The notes beneath the pieces were generated by a model. It saw nothing but the letters and a program-made list of their open reading frames with translations. It did not search any database and was not told the origin of the DNA. 64,000 bases of DNA from Syntrophaceae bacterium (GTDB taxonomy: Bacteria; Desulfobacterota; Syntrophia; Syntrophales; PHBD01): positions 310,001-374,000 of the forward strand of contig JABLXX010000003.1 of the NCBI GenBank assembly GCA_013177825.1, in the 5' to 3' direction. Numbering within the stretch: position 1 is the first letter of the stretch; each line of letters begins with the position of its first letter. Made by a program: the position numbers and the translations under genes. This document shows positions 45,236-53,733 of this stretch, in pieces.

Positions 45236-46411
45236 ATGAACACACCATTAGAAAAAAGCATTTTAAAACTTGAAAAGTGGGTAGAAGATCATAACTACAA
45301 AGGTTACGATCCCGCCGACGGCCTCACATCCTACTTAAGGCCTTTGACCTTTGGCAATCTGTTTCTCGATCGTCTCCTCATGCAGCTCATCTGGCGAAGC
45401 CCAATCAACCTCCGACCGCTACTGGGCGTTAAGCCTCTCGACTCCAACATCGGCCGCGGCTACATGGCTTGGGGCTACCTGATTATGTTCCAACTGACGG
45501 GTGACCAGGCTTACAAGAACAAGGCGGTTTCATGTCTTGAGTGGCTCAGTCATAATAAAGCGCCGGGTTTTGAGCACTACAGTTGGGGTAAAATGTTTGA
45601 CTTTGCCAGTCGTGGTGGCCGGCAGGGCAAATATGAACCGATCACCGTATGGACCAGCCTGATCGGGCAAGCATTTCTCGAGGCCTATGAAACCATTGGT
45701 GATGAAAAATACCTCAATATTGCCGACAGCATTTGCCAGTGGATTATAGAACGCCCCAGAAATAAGACAGATTCGGGCTTCTGCATCAATTACACACCCT
45801 TCGGTGAAGGTGATTGCACCATACACAACCAGAGCATGCTGGCTGCATCCATGCTTGCACGGACCGCTAAGCATAATCATAACAAAGAATATATAAATGT
45901 CGCTAGTGAAGCTATGAAATATACCTGTACCCGCCAATTGCCGGACGGGGCATGGTATTACGGAGAAGACCCCAAGTATCATTGGATCGACAATTTTCAC
46001 ACAGGATACAATCTGGATGCTTTAAAGTGTTATATTGAAAGCACAAACGATAAAACGTATGAAAAAAACTTAAAAAAAGGCTTTGATTTCTTTAGAAAAG
46101 CTTTTTTTGAACCAAACGGAAGGCCAAAATATTATCACAACAGAACATATCCAATAGACAGCCAGTGCTGTTCACAGGCAATCGAAACGTTGGCCAATTT
46201 TTCCGATAATGATCCATCGTCGTTGGAACTGGGAGTGCGCGTTGCAAGCTGGACGATTGAAAATATGCAGGATCGAACCGGCTGTTTCTATTTCATGCAA
46301 TACCCGATGATGACTCTGAAAGTGCCGATGATTCATTGGGCACAGGCGACCACATACAAGGCATTGGCGGTTTTACTATTGAAAATTAAAGAGAAAGAAA
46401 CCAGCAGGTAG
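45236..46411 (+). CDS. Six-hairpin (alpha/alpha) glycosidase/epimerase-like protein
   Basis: A 391-residue cytoplasmic protein built of repeated helical hairpins with conserved aromatic positions (GYMAWGYLIMFQLTGD, GYNLDALKCYIEST, AQATTYKALAVLLL), the pattern of (alpha/alpha)6-barrel enzymes such as polysaccharide lyase, glucuronyl C5-epimerase or unsaturated-uronide hydrolase relatives. No signal peptide is present. Catalytic residues cannot be named with confidence. In an EPS locus it may modify uronic-acid units or be a scaffold. It begins seven bases after the preceding glycosyltransferase. Confidence 0.65.
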   Translation: MNTPLEKSILKLEKWVEDHNYKGYDPADGLTSYLRPLTFGNLFLDRLLMQLIWRSPINLRPLLGVKPLDSNIGRGYMAWGYLIMFQLTGDQAYKNKAVSCLEWLSHNKAPGFEHYSWGKMFDFASRGGRQGKYEPITVWTSLIGQAFLEAYETIGDEKYLNIADSICQWIIERPRNKTDSGFCINYTPFGEGDCTIHNQSMLAASMLARTAKHNHNKEYINVASEAMKYTCTRQLPDGAWYYGEDPKYHWIDNFHTGYNLDALKCYIESTNDKTYEKNLKKGFDFFRKAFFEPNGRPKYYHNRTYPIDSQCCSQAIETLANFSDNDPSSLELGVRVASWTIENMQDRTGCFYFMQYPMMTLKVPMIHWAQATTYKALAVLLLKIKEKETSR

Positions 46412-46416
46412 GAAAA

Positions 46417-47289
46417 GTGGTTGTTAATGATAAAGAAATAAAAGTATCAGGCAAAATTATCAAGATAGCCGAATTGAAAGAAGAATGGGATGTCGATATC
46501 GAGGATCCGGAAACATTCATCAGGGATCTTAAAAGAAACGGCATCAAAGCGGATATTTTTACCTTCATGCAGAGGCTTCCTGAATCGAAACCGCGATTCA
46601 ATTATTATATGGAATGGGACAGCATCGCCGCCATCCCGATTACGACATATGATTACTGGATAAAAAAGCAGGTTGTCCAGAACTCACGAAAGAAGATCGG
46701 CTTGGCCCAGAGAAAAGGTGTTACAGTAAGGCCGATGGATTTTAATGATGAACTCGTAAAAGGTATTTTGGATATCTACCATGAAACACCTTTGTTACAG
46801 GGCAAGCCCAACCGGCAGTATAGGACAGATTTTGAAACGGCAAAACGATTGAATTCTACCTTTTTGGACAGGGCACAGTTCATAGGTGCCTTCTACGAAG
46901 GCGAACTCATAGCATACATTAAATTGGTAAGAGCCGGAAAATTCATGAGAACCATGGGAATTCTGGCAAAAACAGCTCATCGTGAGAAGGGCGCGATGAA
47001 TCTCCTGGTGGCGAAAGCGGTGGAAATATGTGTCGAAAAGAAGATGCCGTATCTCATCTATGCAAAGTTCAAGTACGGGAAAACGGGTAGTCTAACGCTT
47101 ATGGAATTCAAGAGAAATCTTGGATTTGAGAGCATTATTCTGCCGAGATATTACGTTCCTCTAAATATTATCGGGAAAGTGATATTGAAATTAAAATTAC
47201 ACCGTGAGATGGTCGAATACTTACCGGAAAAAATGGTAAGAAAACTGCTTGAAATGAGAACCCGTTGGTACGAGAAGAAATATTCCTGA
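46417..47289 (+). CDS. GNAT/FemAB-like acyltransferase
   Basis: A 290-residue protein whose central part (about 90-250) fits a GNAT/FemAB-like fold: KKIGLAQRKGVTVRPMDFND, GAFYEGELIAYIKLVRAG and GAMNLLVAKAVEICVEKKMP. It should transfer an acyl or aminoacyl group, possibly to an EPS sugar amine. GTG 46417 is taken as start, five bases after the upstream stop. The C-terminus is basic (RTRWYEKKYS) and may contact the membrane. It is the second FemAB-like gene in the locus and lies 2 kb before the tRNA-like copies. Confidence 0.68.
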   Translation: MVVNDKEIKVSGKIIKIAELKEEWDVDIEDPETFIRDLKRNGIKADIFTFMQRLPESKPRFNYYMEWDSIAAIPITTYDYWIKKQVVQNSRKKIGLAQRKGVTVRPMDFNDELVKGILDIYHETPLLQGKPNRQYRTDFETAKRLNSTFLDRAQFIGAFYEGELIAYIKLVRAGKFMRTMGILAKTAHREKGAMNLLVAKAVEICVEKKMPYLIYAKFKYGKTGSLTLMEFKRNLGFESIILPRYYVPLNIIGKVILKLKLHREMVEYLPEKMVRKLLEMRTRWYEKKYS

Positions 47290-47345
47290 AAATGGAAGGT
47301 AACAAGGTCAATAGCAATCTCAATCAATAGAAGGCGGAGTTCAAC

Positions 47346-49181
47346 GTGCCGGGCATAACAGGCATTATAAGCAAAAGCCTGCAAGAGAAAGACAAAATGG
47401 ACCTGCAGCTTATGGTCGAGTCCATGTTGCATGAATCTTTTTATGTCTCCGGTACATATGTGAACGACAAGATCGGCGTATGTGCCGGCTGGATTTGCCA
47501 TGAAGGTTCTTTTTCGGACTGCATGCCTGTCTGGAACGAGAAAAAGAATATTGTAATGATATTCTTTGGCGAGAATTTCACGGACCTGGAATTGTTTGAC
47601 CAGCTGAAAGCAAAGCATCACCGATTTGATAATTCTAATGCCAGTTATATTATCCATTTATACGAAGAATACGGTGTCGATTTTTTGCGAATGATGAATG
47701 GCTGGTTTAGCGGGATATTGATAGATATACGGGCTGGTAAAGTTATCATATTCAATGACCGTTATGCATTGCAGAGAATCTTCTATTACAAAAGCAAGAA
47801 CGCATTCTACTTCGCGTCCGAAGCAAAGGCACTGCTGAAAGTATGTCCTGAATTGAGAGAGATAGACCTGAAAGGGTTGGGTGAAATGATCAGCTGCAAC
47901 TGCACCTTGGAGCATAGGTCATTATTCAGGAATGTCTTTCTGTTGCCAGGCTCCGCCGCGTGGTGTTTCGAACAGGATGGCAGCTTGAAAAAAGACTGCT
48001 ACTTCGAGACGGGGACTTGGGAAAATCAGCCATGGCTTGAAAAAGATTTTTTTTATGAAAGACTGAAGGAGACTGTCTCAAAAATTCTACCCCGCTATTT
48101 TCGCTCCACGCAAAAAATTGGAATATCCTTGACCGGGGGCTTGGACACCCGCGTTATCATGGCAAATATGGACATGCCGGCCGGAAAGTATCCGTGCTAC
48201 ACGTTTGGCGGCATGTACCGCGATTGCTATGACGTGAAAGTGGCACGAAAGGTTGCCGAGACCTGTCAGCAAGCGCACCACACATTATATCTCGACAACC
48301 AATTCCTAGAAAACTTCAATAAGTATGCAGAAAAGACCAGTTACATTTCTGATGGATACTTTGATATCTCGAATTCATATGAGATCTACCTGAATAACCT
48401 AGCCAGAAAAATTGCCCCGATCCGCATAACGGGAAATTATGGCGGCGAAATTCTGAGAGGCATCGAGGGCATGTTGAGAGCCAGTCCTTTCAACGAAGAA
48501 CTATATAGTCCTGATATAAAAAAAAATGTTCGGGATGCTGGTGATACCATAGCCGCCTTGTACCGGTCGGCAGGGCATCCCATGACAACGAATCTTTTCA
48601 GGGAAATACCTTTATTCCGCAATCATGGATTTGTATGTGAGCAGTCTCAATTAACGCCTCGTACTCCTTATCTGGATAATGATCTTGTCTCATTAATGTA
48701 CAGGTTTCCCGTTTCTTTTCGAAGCACTAAAGATCTGACACTTCGACTCATCAGGGATGGAAACCAGACTTTGGGAGAAATACCTACGGATCGAGGTGTT
48801 GGTGGAAATGCAACTTTTCCGATGTCGTCATTAATGAAAGCGTATTATGAATTTCTGTTCAAAGCCGAGTATGCTTATAATTATGGAATGCCACAGTGGC
48901 TGGCCAAAATAGATCATGTATTTATGTCTATGCACTTTGAGAAGTTATTTCTTGGTCGTCATAAATTTGCCCATTTCCGTATATGGTACCGTGATGAACT
49001 GGCAGATTACGTAAAAAGTATATTGCTGGATGACAAATCGTTGGCAAGGCCTTATTTAAATAGGAAGGAAGTAGAAAAAATGGTACACGGCCACACAAAA
49101 GGTGATGCAAATTATACAACTGAGATTAGCAAGCTATTAAAATTAGAACTGATTCATAGACTCTTCGTTGAAAAGAATTGA
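47346..49181 (+). CDS. Asparagine-synthase-like protein lacking the glutaminase cysteine
   Basis: A 611-residue member of the AsnB family. The N-terminal half (about 1-200) is a class II glutamine amidotransferase fold, but the start reads MPGITGII where active enzymes have MCGI; the nucleophilic Cys2 is replaced by Pro, so it should not hydrolyse glutamine. The C-terminal half has a pyrophosphatase loop SLTGGLDTRVIMA near residue 260 and a later PRTPYLDNDLV, so ATP-dependent adenylation may remain. It could join an amine directly to a carboxylate of the EPS. The start is GTG 47346. It is the last gene before the tRNA-like region. Confidence 0.83.
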   Translation: MPGITGIISKSLQEKDKMDLQLMVESMLHESFYVSGTYVNDKIGVCAGWICHEGSFSDCMPVWNEKKNIVMIFFGENFTDLELFDQLKAKHHRFDNSNASYIIHLYEEYGVDFLRMMNGWFSGILIDIRAGKVIIFNDRYALQRIFYYKSKNAFYFASEAKALLKVCPELREIDLKGLGEMISCNCTLEHRSLFRNVFLLPGSAAWCFEQDGSLKKDCYFETGTWENQPWLEKDFFYERLKETVSKILPRYFRSTQKIGISLTGGLDTRVIMANMDMPAGKYPCYTFGGMYRDCYDVKVARKVAETCQQAHHTLYLDNQFLENFNKYAEKTSYISDGYFDISNSYEIYLNNLARKIAPIRITGNYGGEILRGIEGMLRASPFNEELYSPDIKKNVRDAGDTIAALYRSAGHPMTTNLFREIPLFRNHGFVCEQSQLTPRTPYLDNDLVSLMYRFPVSFRSTKDLTLRLIRDGNQTLGEIPTDRGVGGNATFPMSSLMKAYYEFLFKAEYAYNYGMPQWLAKIDHVFMSMHFEKLFLGRHKFAHFRIWYRDELADYVKSILLDDKSLARPYLNRKEVEKMVHGHTKGDANYTTEISKLLKLELIHRLFVEKN

Positions 49182-49223
49182 TATATTCACTTCTATTGTA
49201 AGCATGACTATAACTGATAAAAC

Positions 49224-49299
49224 GTCACCATCATCTAGCAGTCCAAGACATCAGCCACCCAAGCCGAAGACAGGGGTTCGAATCCTTTTGGGGACGCCA
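49224..49299 (+). repeat. tRNA-Glu-like copy 1, degenerate
   Basis: A 76-base sequence with tRNA-Glu outline. Its last 39 bases are identical to copies 2 and 3, but the 5' half has six changes: A4 opposes G69 in the acceptor, A10 opposes C25 in the D-stem, the D-loop GG is lost, the anticodon stem has an A-C mismatch and the loop is CACCCAA. It is unlikely to be a working tRNA. It lies 32 bases before the ATG of the first ATP-grasp gene. Confidence 0.8.
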
Positions 49300-49331
49300 A
49301 AAAAATACTTTTTCTTAAGGTTTCATTGTTT

Positions 49332-50429
49332 ATGACAACGATGTCGAGGCTGTCTGGCAGATTGACCATAATTAGCCACAACATTTATCGGATTCTCTCC
49401 GATCCGGCGCGGAAAAGCATGCCCCAGATGGGCTGGGAATTTCTCCAGTGCAGTATAGCATCGAGAAGCATTGCCATTCATTACCTCACCAGCTTTCTAT
49501 ATCGACGGCACATTCACAACATTTATGACTATGTTTCCAGAAGAGAAGCGGATGAAGTTCAGGAGAAGATCAATGATCCAAAGCTCTCCGACATCGTAAG
49601 CAATAAATTGTCTTTTCTTGAGCATTTTGAAAGGGGCGGCTTTCCCGTTCCCCGCCTCCTCGGCTATAACATATTGAACAAGATGTATTTTAAAAATGAT
49701 AATCAGTGGAAATCCAAAGATTTATCTTCGTCGGAGAAATTGAAGGAGTGCATGGAATGCCTTCTGGAGAATTGGAGAATTGAAGAGCTTTTCATGAAAC
49801 CGATCCGCGGGAGTCAGGGATCCGGTGCAAATAAAGTCGATCGTAACAAACTTCATTCGAAAATCGATATCGAGGGCTTATTCCAATCAGTCATTTCAAA
49901 TTGCTACGTGTTTCAAGAGGTTGTGGGTCAGCATCCTGATCTCTCCATTCTCAACCCGAGCTCTCTGAATACCATGCGCATTGACACATTCAGGGCACCA
50001 GGATCGAAAGCTGAGATCCTTTCCGCCTTTCTCCGTGTGGGGGGCAAGGAAAATATTGTGGATAACGTTTCAGCGGGAGGTGTGCTTGTTGGTGTCCATT
50101 TGGATAGTGGAAGACTCAAGGAAAATGCTCTGAATTTTCTTCATGGTTCGAAAACATTTGGAATATTTAAAGTCAATCCAATCAATGGGATTCCTTTTGA
50201 TGGCTTTCAGGTACCCCTTTTTGATGAAGTTAAAGAAACCATCATACGAGCGGCTGAATATCTTCCATCGGCTTTGATCGGTTGGGATGTGGCTGTTTCA
50301 TCTTCAGGTCCCACGCTGATGGAAGCGAATGTTCTCTACTACGGACTTACGAGCTCTGATATTGCCTATGGAGGATACAAGAAAAATCCTGTCTATCAAA
50401 AAGCTTTAGTGCATGCTAAACACATATAG
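49332..50429 (+). CDS. Sugar-transfer-associated ATP-grasp ligase, copy A
   Basis: A 365-residue ATP-grasp protein of the sugar-transfer-associated class (ATPgrasp_ST, PF14397 type), expected to join a carboxylate to an amine with ATP, probably decorating a cell-surface glycan. Diagnostic parts are HPDLSILNPSSLNTMRIDTF, the glycine segment NVSAGGVLVGVHLDSG and the acidic metal-binding end IGWDVAVSSSGPTLMEAN. FMKPIRGSQGSGANKV near residue 157 is the ATP-binding loop. ATG 49341 aligns with the start of copy B and is an alternative start. The protein is close to copy B (by eye roughly three quarters identical), so the pair arose by recent duplication together with its upstream tRNA-like sequence. 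Confidence 0.82.
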   Translation: MTTMSRLSGRLTIISHNIYRILSDPARKSMPQMGWEFLQCSIASRSIAIHYLTSFLYRRHIHNIYDYVSRREADEVQEKINDPKLSDIVSNKLSFLEHFERGGFPVPRLLGYNILNKMYFKNDNQWKSKDLSSSEKLKECMECLLENWRIEELFMKPIRGSQGSGANKVDRNKLHSKIDIEGLFQSVISNCYVFQEVVGQHPDLSILNPSSLNTMRIDTFRAPGSKAEILSAFLRVGGKENIVDNVSAGGVLVGVHLDSGRLKENALNFLHGSKTFGIFKVNPINGIPFDGFQVPLFDEVKETIIRAAEYLPSALIGWDVAVSSSGPTLMEANVLYYGLTSSDIAYGGYKKNPVYQKALVHAKHI

Positions 50430-50519
50430 AATAATGCGCTTCATCAAGTTATTATTTAACTTTCCATAGAATTAGACATCTCTAAGAAAACCAGTACTTC
50501 ATGTTGATGCAATGACAAT

Positions 50520-50595
50520 GTCCCCATCGTCTAGCGGTCCAGGACATCGGCCACTCAAGCCGAAGACAGGGGTTCGAATCCTTTTGGGGACGCCA
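50520..50595 (+). tRNA. tRNA-Glu-like copy 2 (CTC, A33)
   Basis: A complete 76-base cloverleaf: acceptor GTCCCCA/TGGGGAC fully paired, D-stem GTCT/GGAC, anticodon stem TCGGC/GCCGA fully paired, T-stem AGGGG/CCTTT with two G-T pairs, discriminator G and encoded CCA. The loop CACTCAA gives anticodon CTC (Glu) but has A at position 33, where U is almost universal. Identical to copy 3 over all 76 bases. No promoter is visible, and it lies 40 bases before the ATP-grasp copy B start. Whether it is charged or used in translation is unknown. Confidence 0.75.
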
Positions 50596-50635
50596 ATCAT
50601 GTTTATCGAAGCTTCACAGTTTTATAGAGAAAATC

Positions 50636-51721
50636 ATGGGTCTCTCTGAAAGACTGACCATTATCCGACACAACTTTCATATGATTCTCTCCGATCCGGA
50701 GCGAAAAAGCGTTCCCCGGATGTGCTGGGAATTTCTCCAGTGCAGTGTTGCATCCAGAAGCCTTGCCATTCATTACCTGACCAGCTTTTTATATCGACGC
50801 AGCATCAATAACATTTTTGACTATGTTTCCAGGAAAGAAGCGGATGAAGTGCAGGAGAAGATCAATGATCCGAAGCTTTCCGATATTGTAAGCAACAAAT
50901 TATCATTTCTTGAACATTTTGAACGAGGCGGCTTTCCTGTTCCCCGCCTTCTCGGCTACAACATACTGGGCAAGATGTATTTGAAAATTGATCATCAGTG
51001 GGAGTCCGCCGAGTTATCCTCGCCAGAGAAGTTGAAGGAGTGCATGGAATGTCTTCTGGAGAGTTGGGGCTTTGAAGAGCTTTTCATGAAACCGATCCGT
51101 GGGAGCCAGGGATCTGAGGCATATAAAGTCACCCGAGACCACCTTCACAAGCGGACCGACATGGATAACCTGTACGATTCTGTCAGCAAAAATTATTTTG
51201 TTTTTCAAGAGGTTGTGGATCAGCATCCGGATCTTGCCATTCTCAACCCAAGCTCCCTGAATACCATGCGGATTGACACGTTCAGGGCGCCGGGAACCAA
51301 AGCCGAAATCCTTTCAGCCTTCCTCCGCGTGGGCGGTTTGGGGAACTGGGTGGACAACACTTCAGCGGGTGGTGTGTTCGTCGGTATTCATCTGGAAAGC
51401 GGCAAACTGAAAAAAGTTGCAATGAACCTCCTTCACGGATCTCAGATATTTGGAACATTTGAAGCCAATCCGGTAAATGGGTTTGTTTTTGAAGGATATC
51501 ATGTGCCGCTGTTTCGCGAAGTGAAAGAAACCGTCATGCGCGCGGCCGAATATCTGCCATCGGCCTTGATTGGATGGGATGTGGCGGTCGGCCCCTACGG
51601 TCCTGTACTGATCGAAGCGAACTGCCTTTATTACGGACTCACAGGTTGCGATATGGCGTATGGAGGGTACAAGAAAAATCCTGTTTATAAAAAAGTATTG
51701 GCCTATTTAAACAAACGATGA
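50636..51721 (+). CDS. Sugar-transfer-associated ATP-grasp ligase, copy B
   Basis: A 361-residue ATPgrasp_ST-type ligase, closely related to copy A. The key segments are HPDLAILNPSSLNTMRIDTF, NTSAGGVFVGIHLESG and IGWDVAVGPYGPVLIEAN, with the ATP-loop region FMKPIRGSQGSEAYKV. The ATG at 50636 starts the shared MGLSERLTIIRHN segment. Its stop is one base before the GTG of the GNAT gene, so the two genes are coupled. Likely partners are the EPS uronic acids made by genes at 38-42 kb, whose carboxylates could accept amide bonds; that is inference. Confidence 0.83.
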   Translation: MGLSERLTIIRHNFHMILSDPERKSVPRMCWEFLQCSVASRSLAIHYLTSFLYRRSINNIFDYVSRKEADEVQEKINDPKLSDIVSNKLSFLEHFERGGFPVPRLLGYNILGKMYLKIDHQWESAELSSPEKLKECMECLLESWGFEELFMKPIRGSQGSEAYKVTRDHLHKRTDMDNLYDSVSKNYFVFQEVVDQHPDLAILNPSSLNTMRIDTFRAPGTKAEILSAFLRVGGLGNWVDNTSAGGVFVGIHLESGKLKKVAMNLLHGSQIFGTFEANPVNGFVFEGYHVPLFREVKETVMRAAEYLPSALIGWDVAVGPYGPVLIEANCLYYGLTGCDMAYGGYKKNPVYKKVLAYLNKR

Positions 51722-51722
51722 T

Positions 51723-52430
51723 GTGAATCGACTTTCAAATTCTAACACGAACATGAAACACAAGAAGGTCTTCACATTAACGACATCGCTGCAGATGAAT
51801 CATGAAGATCAGGCGCGATTGGACTTCAAGCCCGTCCCTGATCTTGAAATTGTTCGTGCTACACAGGAGGATGCCAATACAATCAAGGAATTTTATCAAG
51901 GTATTGGAGAGAATCATTTATGGGTTGATCGAAGAGGCTGGGAAATAGATGATTTTGAAATGCAAATAGCGCAAGAGCGAACCATTATATGGCTGGCGAG
52001 GCTGAAAGGGAGGCCCATCGGATTTCTGGAAGCCTACCATTATCCAGACAACCGGATTCAGATCATTTTTCTCGGCATTCTCGATCAGTATTCGGGACGC
52101 GGGATCGGGAAGCATTTGTTGAGCCATGGAATCTCTTCTGCCTGGCAACGCAGACCAAGCAAAATGATCGTTCATACAAGAAGTTACGATGGGGAGCATG
52201 CCCTAAATAATTATGTAAAACGCGGATTCCAGATAACCAAAGTGCGTCCACAGATCATAGCTGTGCCACCGGCTATGCAAGAAACAATTACGAAACTGAT
52301 CATCACTGCCAAACGGCGGGGTGTTTATCCTTCGTTCGCAAAACGCCTGGAGGCCCGCTTGAGGCAATGTTTTCTAGGGCGCAGTGCGCGATGGATTTTC
52401 CATAACGTGATGAAGAGCAACAGCCCATAA
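51723..52430 (+). CDS. GNAT N-acetyltransferase
   Basis: A 235-residue single-GNAT-domain protein (about residues 40-185). The acetyl-CoA loop is seen as DQYSGRGIGKHLLSHGI, and IGFLEAYHYPDNRIQIIFLG forms the central strands. A basic C-terminal tail follows (TAKRRGVYPSFAKRLEARL). It would transfer an acyl group to an amine. GTG 51723 lies next to the stop of ATP-grasp copy B; ATG 51753 is an alternative start. Its place between two ATP-grasp genes suggests it acts on the same glycan or amino-acid substituent. Confidence 0.78.
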   Translation: MNRLSNSNTNMKHKKVFTLTTSLQMNHEDQARLDFKPVPDLEIVRATQEDANTIKEFYQGIGENHLWVDRRGWEIDDFEMQIAQERTIIWLARLKGRPIGFLEAYHYPDNRIQIIFLGILDQYSGRGIGKHLLSHGISSAWQRRPSKMIVHTRSYDGEHALNNYVKRGFQITKVRPQIIAVPPAMQETITKLIITAKRRGVYPSFAKRLEARLRQCFLGRSARWIFHNVMKSNSP

Positions 52431-52502
52431 AAAATCTTGTAATACCCTTGCAGATAAGAATATTTGTCATTCTGTGTCTTTTAACCATAGTCAGTTAAAA
52501 TT

Positions 52503-53651
52503 ATGGATAAAAAAAAGATCGTATCCCGTTTGCTAAGAATAATCAGAAATGGGAGAATCGTTTATTCAGACGAGGAGAGAAAATCTCTGCAACAAATTAC
52601 AAAAGAATTTTTTATATCATCTTTAAAATCTCGTTCAATAGCTTCTTACTACTTCACAAGCCTTCTCTATAAAAAAAATATTATAAATTATCTCGATTAT
52701 ATAAGTCACAAGGAGTGGCAGTACATGCAGCGAGTTATGTGTGATGATTCTACACATGCCATACTCGGGGATAAATTATATTTTCATAAGCACTTTGAAG
52801 GTTTTAACATACCGATGCCCCGGTTGCTTGCGTACAACCTGCGGGAAAAAGTTGTTGTGTCTGGTGAGAAAGGATGGACTTCACATGAAGTAACAACACC
52901 CGAATCTCTTGACATTATCTTAAAAACACTATTGTTCAGATCATCGAATCACGCAATCTTCATGAAGCCGACCCTTCTTTCCGGTGGTCACGGAATCGTA
53001 AGATTTTCTGATGAGAACGTTTCTCTTCAGAAGCACCAGCTAACTGATTTATTGGAGAAAATCACGTCCGATTCGTACATATTCCAAGACGGAGTAAAGC
53101 AACACGGCGATTTGGAAATGCTTAATCGGACGACATTAAATACGATCAGAATCGACACATTTAAAGCTTGTGGACAAAAACCTGAAATCATCTCTGCTTT
53201 CATTCGAATTGGTAGAGAGGGGAGCTTTGTCGATAACATAACGGCAGGAGGTTTCTACGTCGGTATCAATATGGAGACTGGAAGGTTAAGACCTTATGGG
53301 GTTCTTGAGATCCCCGATGGGGGAATGCTGCTGACGCATCACCCGGTTTCCGGCATGAAGTTCGAGGGCTTCCTCATCCCATATTATGAAAAGGTCAAGT
53401 CATTGGCGATAGAAGCCGCCGATTGCCTTCCCCAATCGCTGATTGGTTGGGATATCGGCGTATCAGAAAGTGGTCCTGTCTTGATAGAAGGCAACACGGT
53501 TTATTACGCAATGCAGTGCAGCGATGTTGCATATGGCGGATATAGGAATAATCCGGTTTACAATAAAGTAACGGATTATGTTACGAACAAAAAAAGAAAG
53601 ACGTCGTATGCAAGGATTAGCCATGTTAATCTTAGCGCAATATGTTTTTGA
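52503..53651 (+). CDS. Sugar-transfer-associated ATP-grasp ligase, copy C
   Basis: A 382-residue ATPgrasp_ST-type protein, clearly homologous to copies A and B but much more diverged and more AT-rich. It has HGDLEMLNRTTLNTIRIDTF, NITAGGFYVGINMETG, HHPVSGMKFEGFLIP and IGWDIGVSESGPVLIEGN, which match the family closely; FMKPTLLSGGHGIVRF is the ATP-loop region. The last 20 residues are basic and differ from the other copies. It ends six bases before tRNA-like copy 3. It may have a different acceptor or donor from A and B. Confidence 0.82.
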   Translation: MDKKKIVSRLLRIIRNGRIVYSDEERKSLQQITKEFFISSLKSRSIASYYFTSLLYKKNIINYLDYISHKEWQYMQRVMCDDSTHAILGDKLYFHKHFEGFNIPMPRLLAYNLREKVVVSGEKGWTSHEVTTPESLDIILKTLLFRSSNHAIFMKPTLLSGGHGIVRFSDENVSLQKHQLTDLLEKITSDSYIFQDGVKQHGDLEMLNRTTLNTIRIDTFKACGQKPEIISAFIRIGREGSFVDNITAGGFYVGINMETGRLRPYGVLEIPDGGMLLTHHPVSGMKFEGFLIPYYEKVKSLAIEAADCLPQSLIGWDIGVSESGPVLIEGNTVYYAMQCSDVAYGGYRNNPVYNKVTDYVTNKKRKTSYARISHVNLSAICF

Positions 53652-53657
53652 TAGAAT

Positions 53658-53733
53658 GTCCCCATCGTCTAGCGGTCCAGGACATCGGCCACTCAAGCCG
53701 AAGACAGGGGTTCGAATCCTTTTGGGGACGCCA
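53658..53733 (+). tRNA. tRNA-Glu-like copy 3 (CTC, A33)
   Basis: Identical base for base to copy 2, with the same A33 and CTC anticodon and encoded CCA. It starts six bases after the stop of ATP-grasp copy C, and 36 bases separate its end from ATG 53770 of the beta-helix gene. That gene may in fact start inside its 3' end. Confidence 0.75.

Noticed and set aside
49224-53733. The repeated 76-base units as a CRISPR array or insertion sequence ends
   Set aside because: Spacing is irregular (about 1.3 and 3.1 kb), the units fold as tRNAs, they lie in direct orientation and no transposase or cas gene is near.
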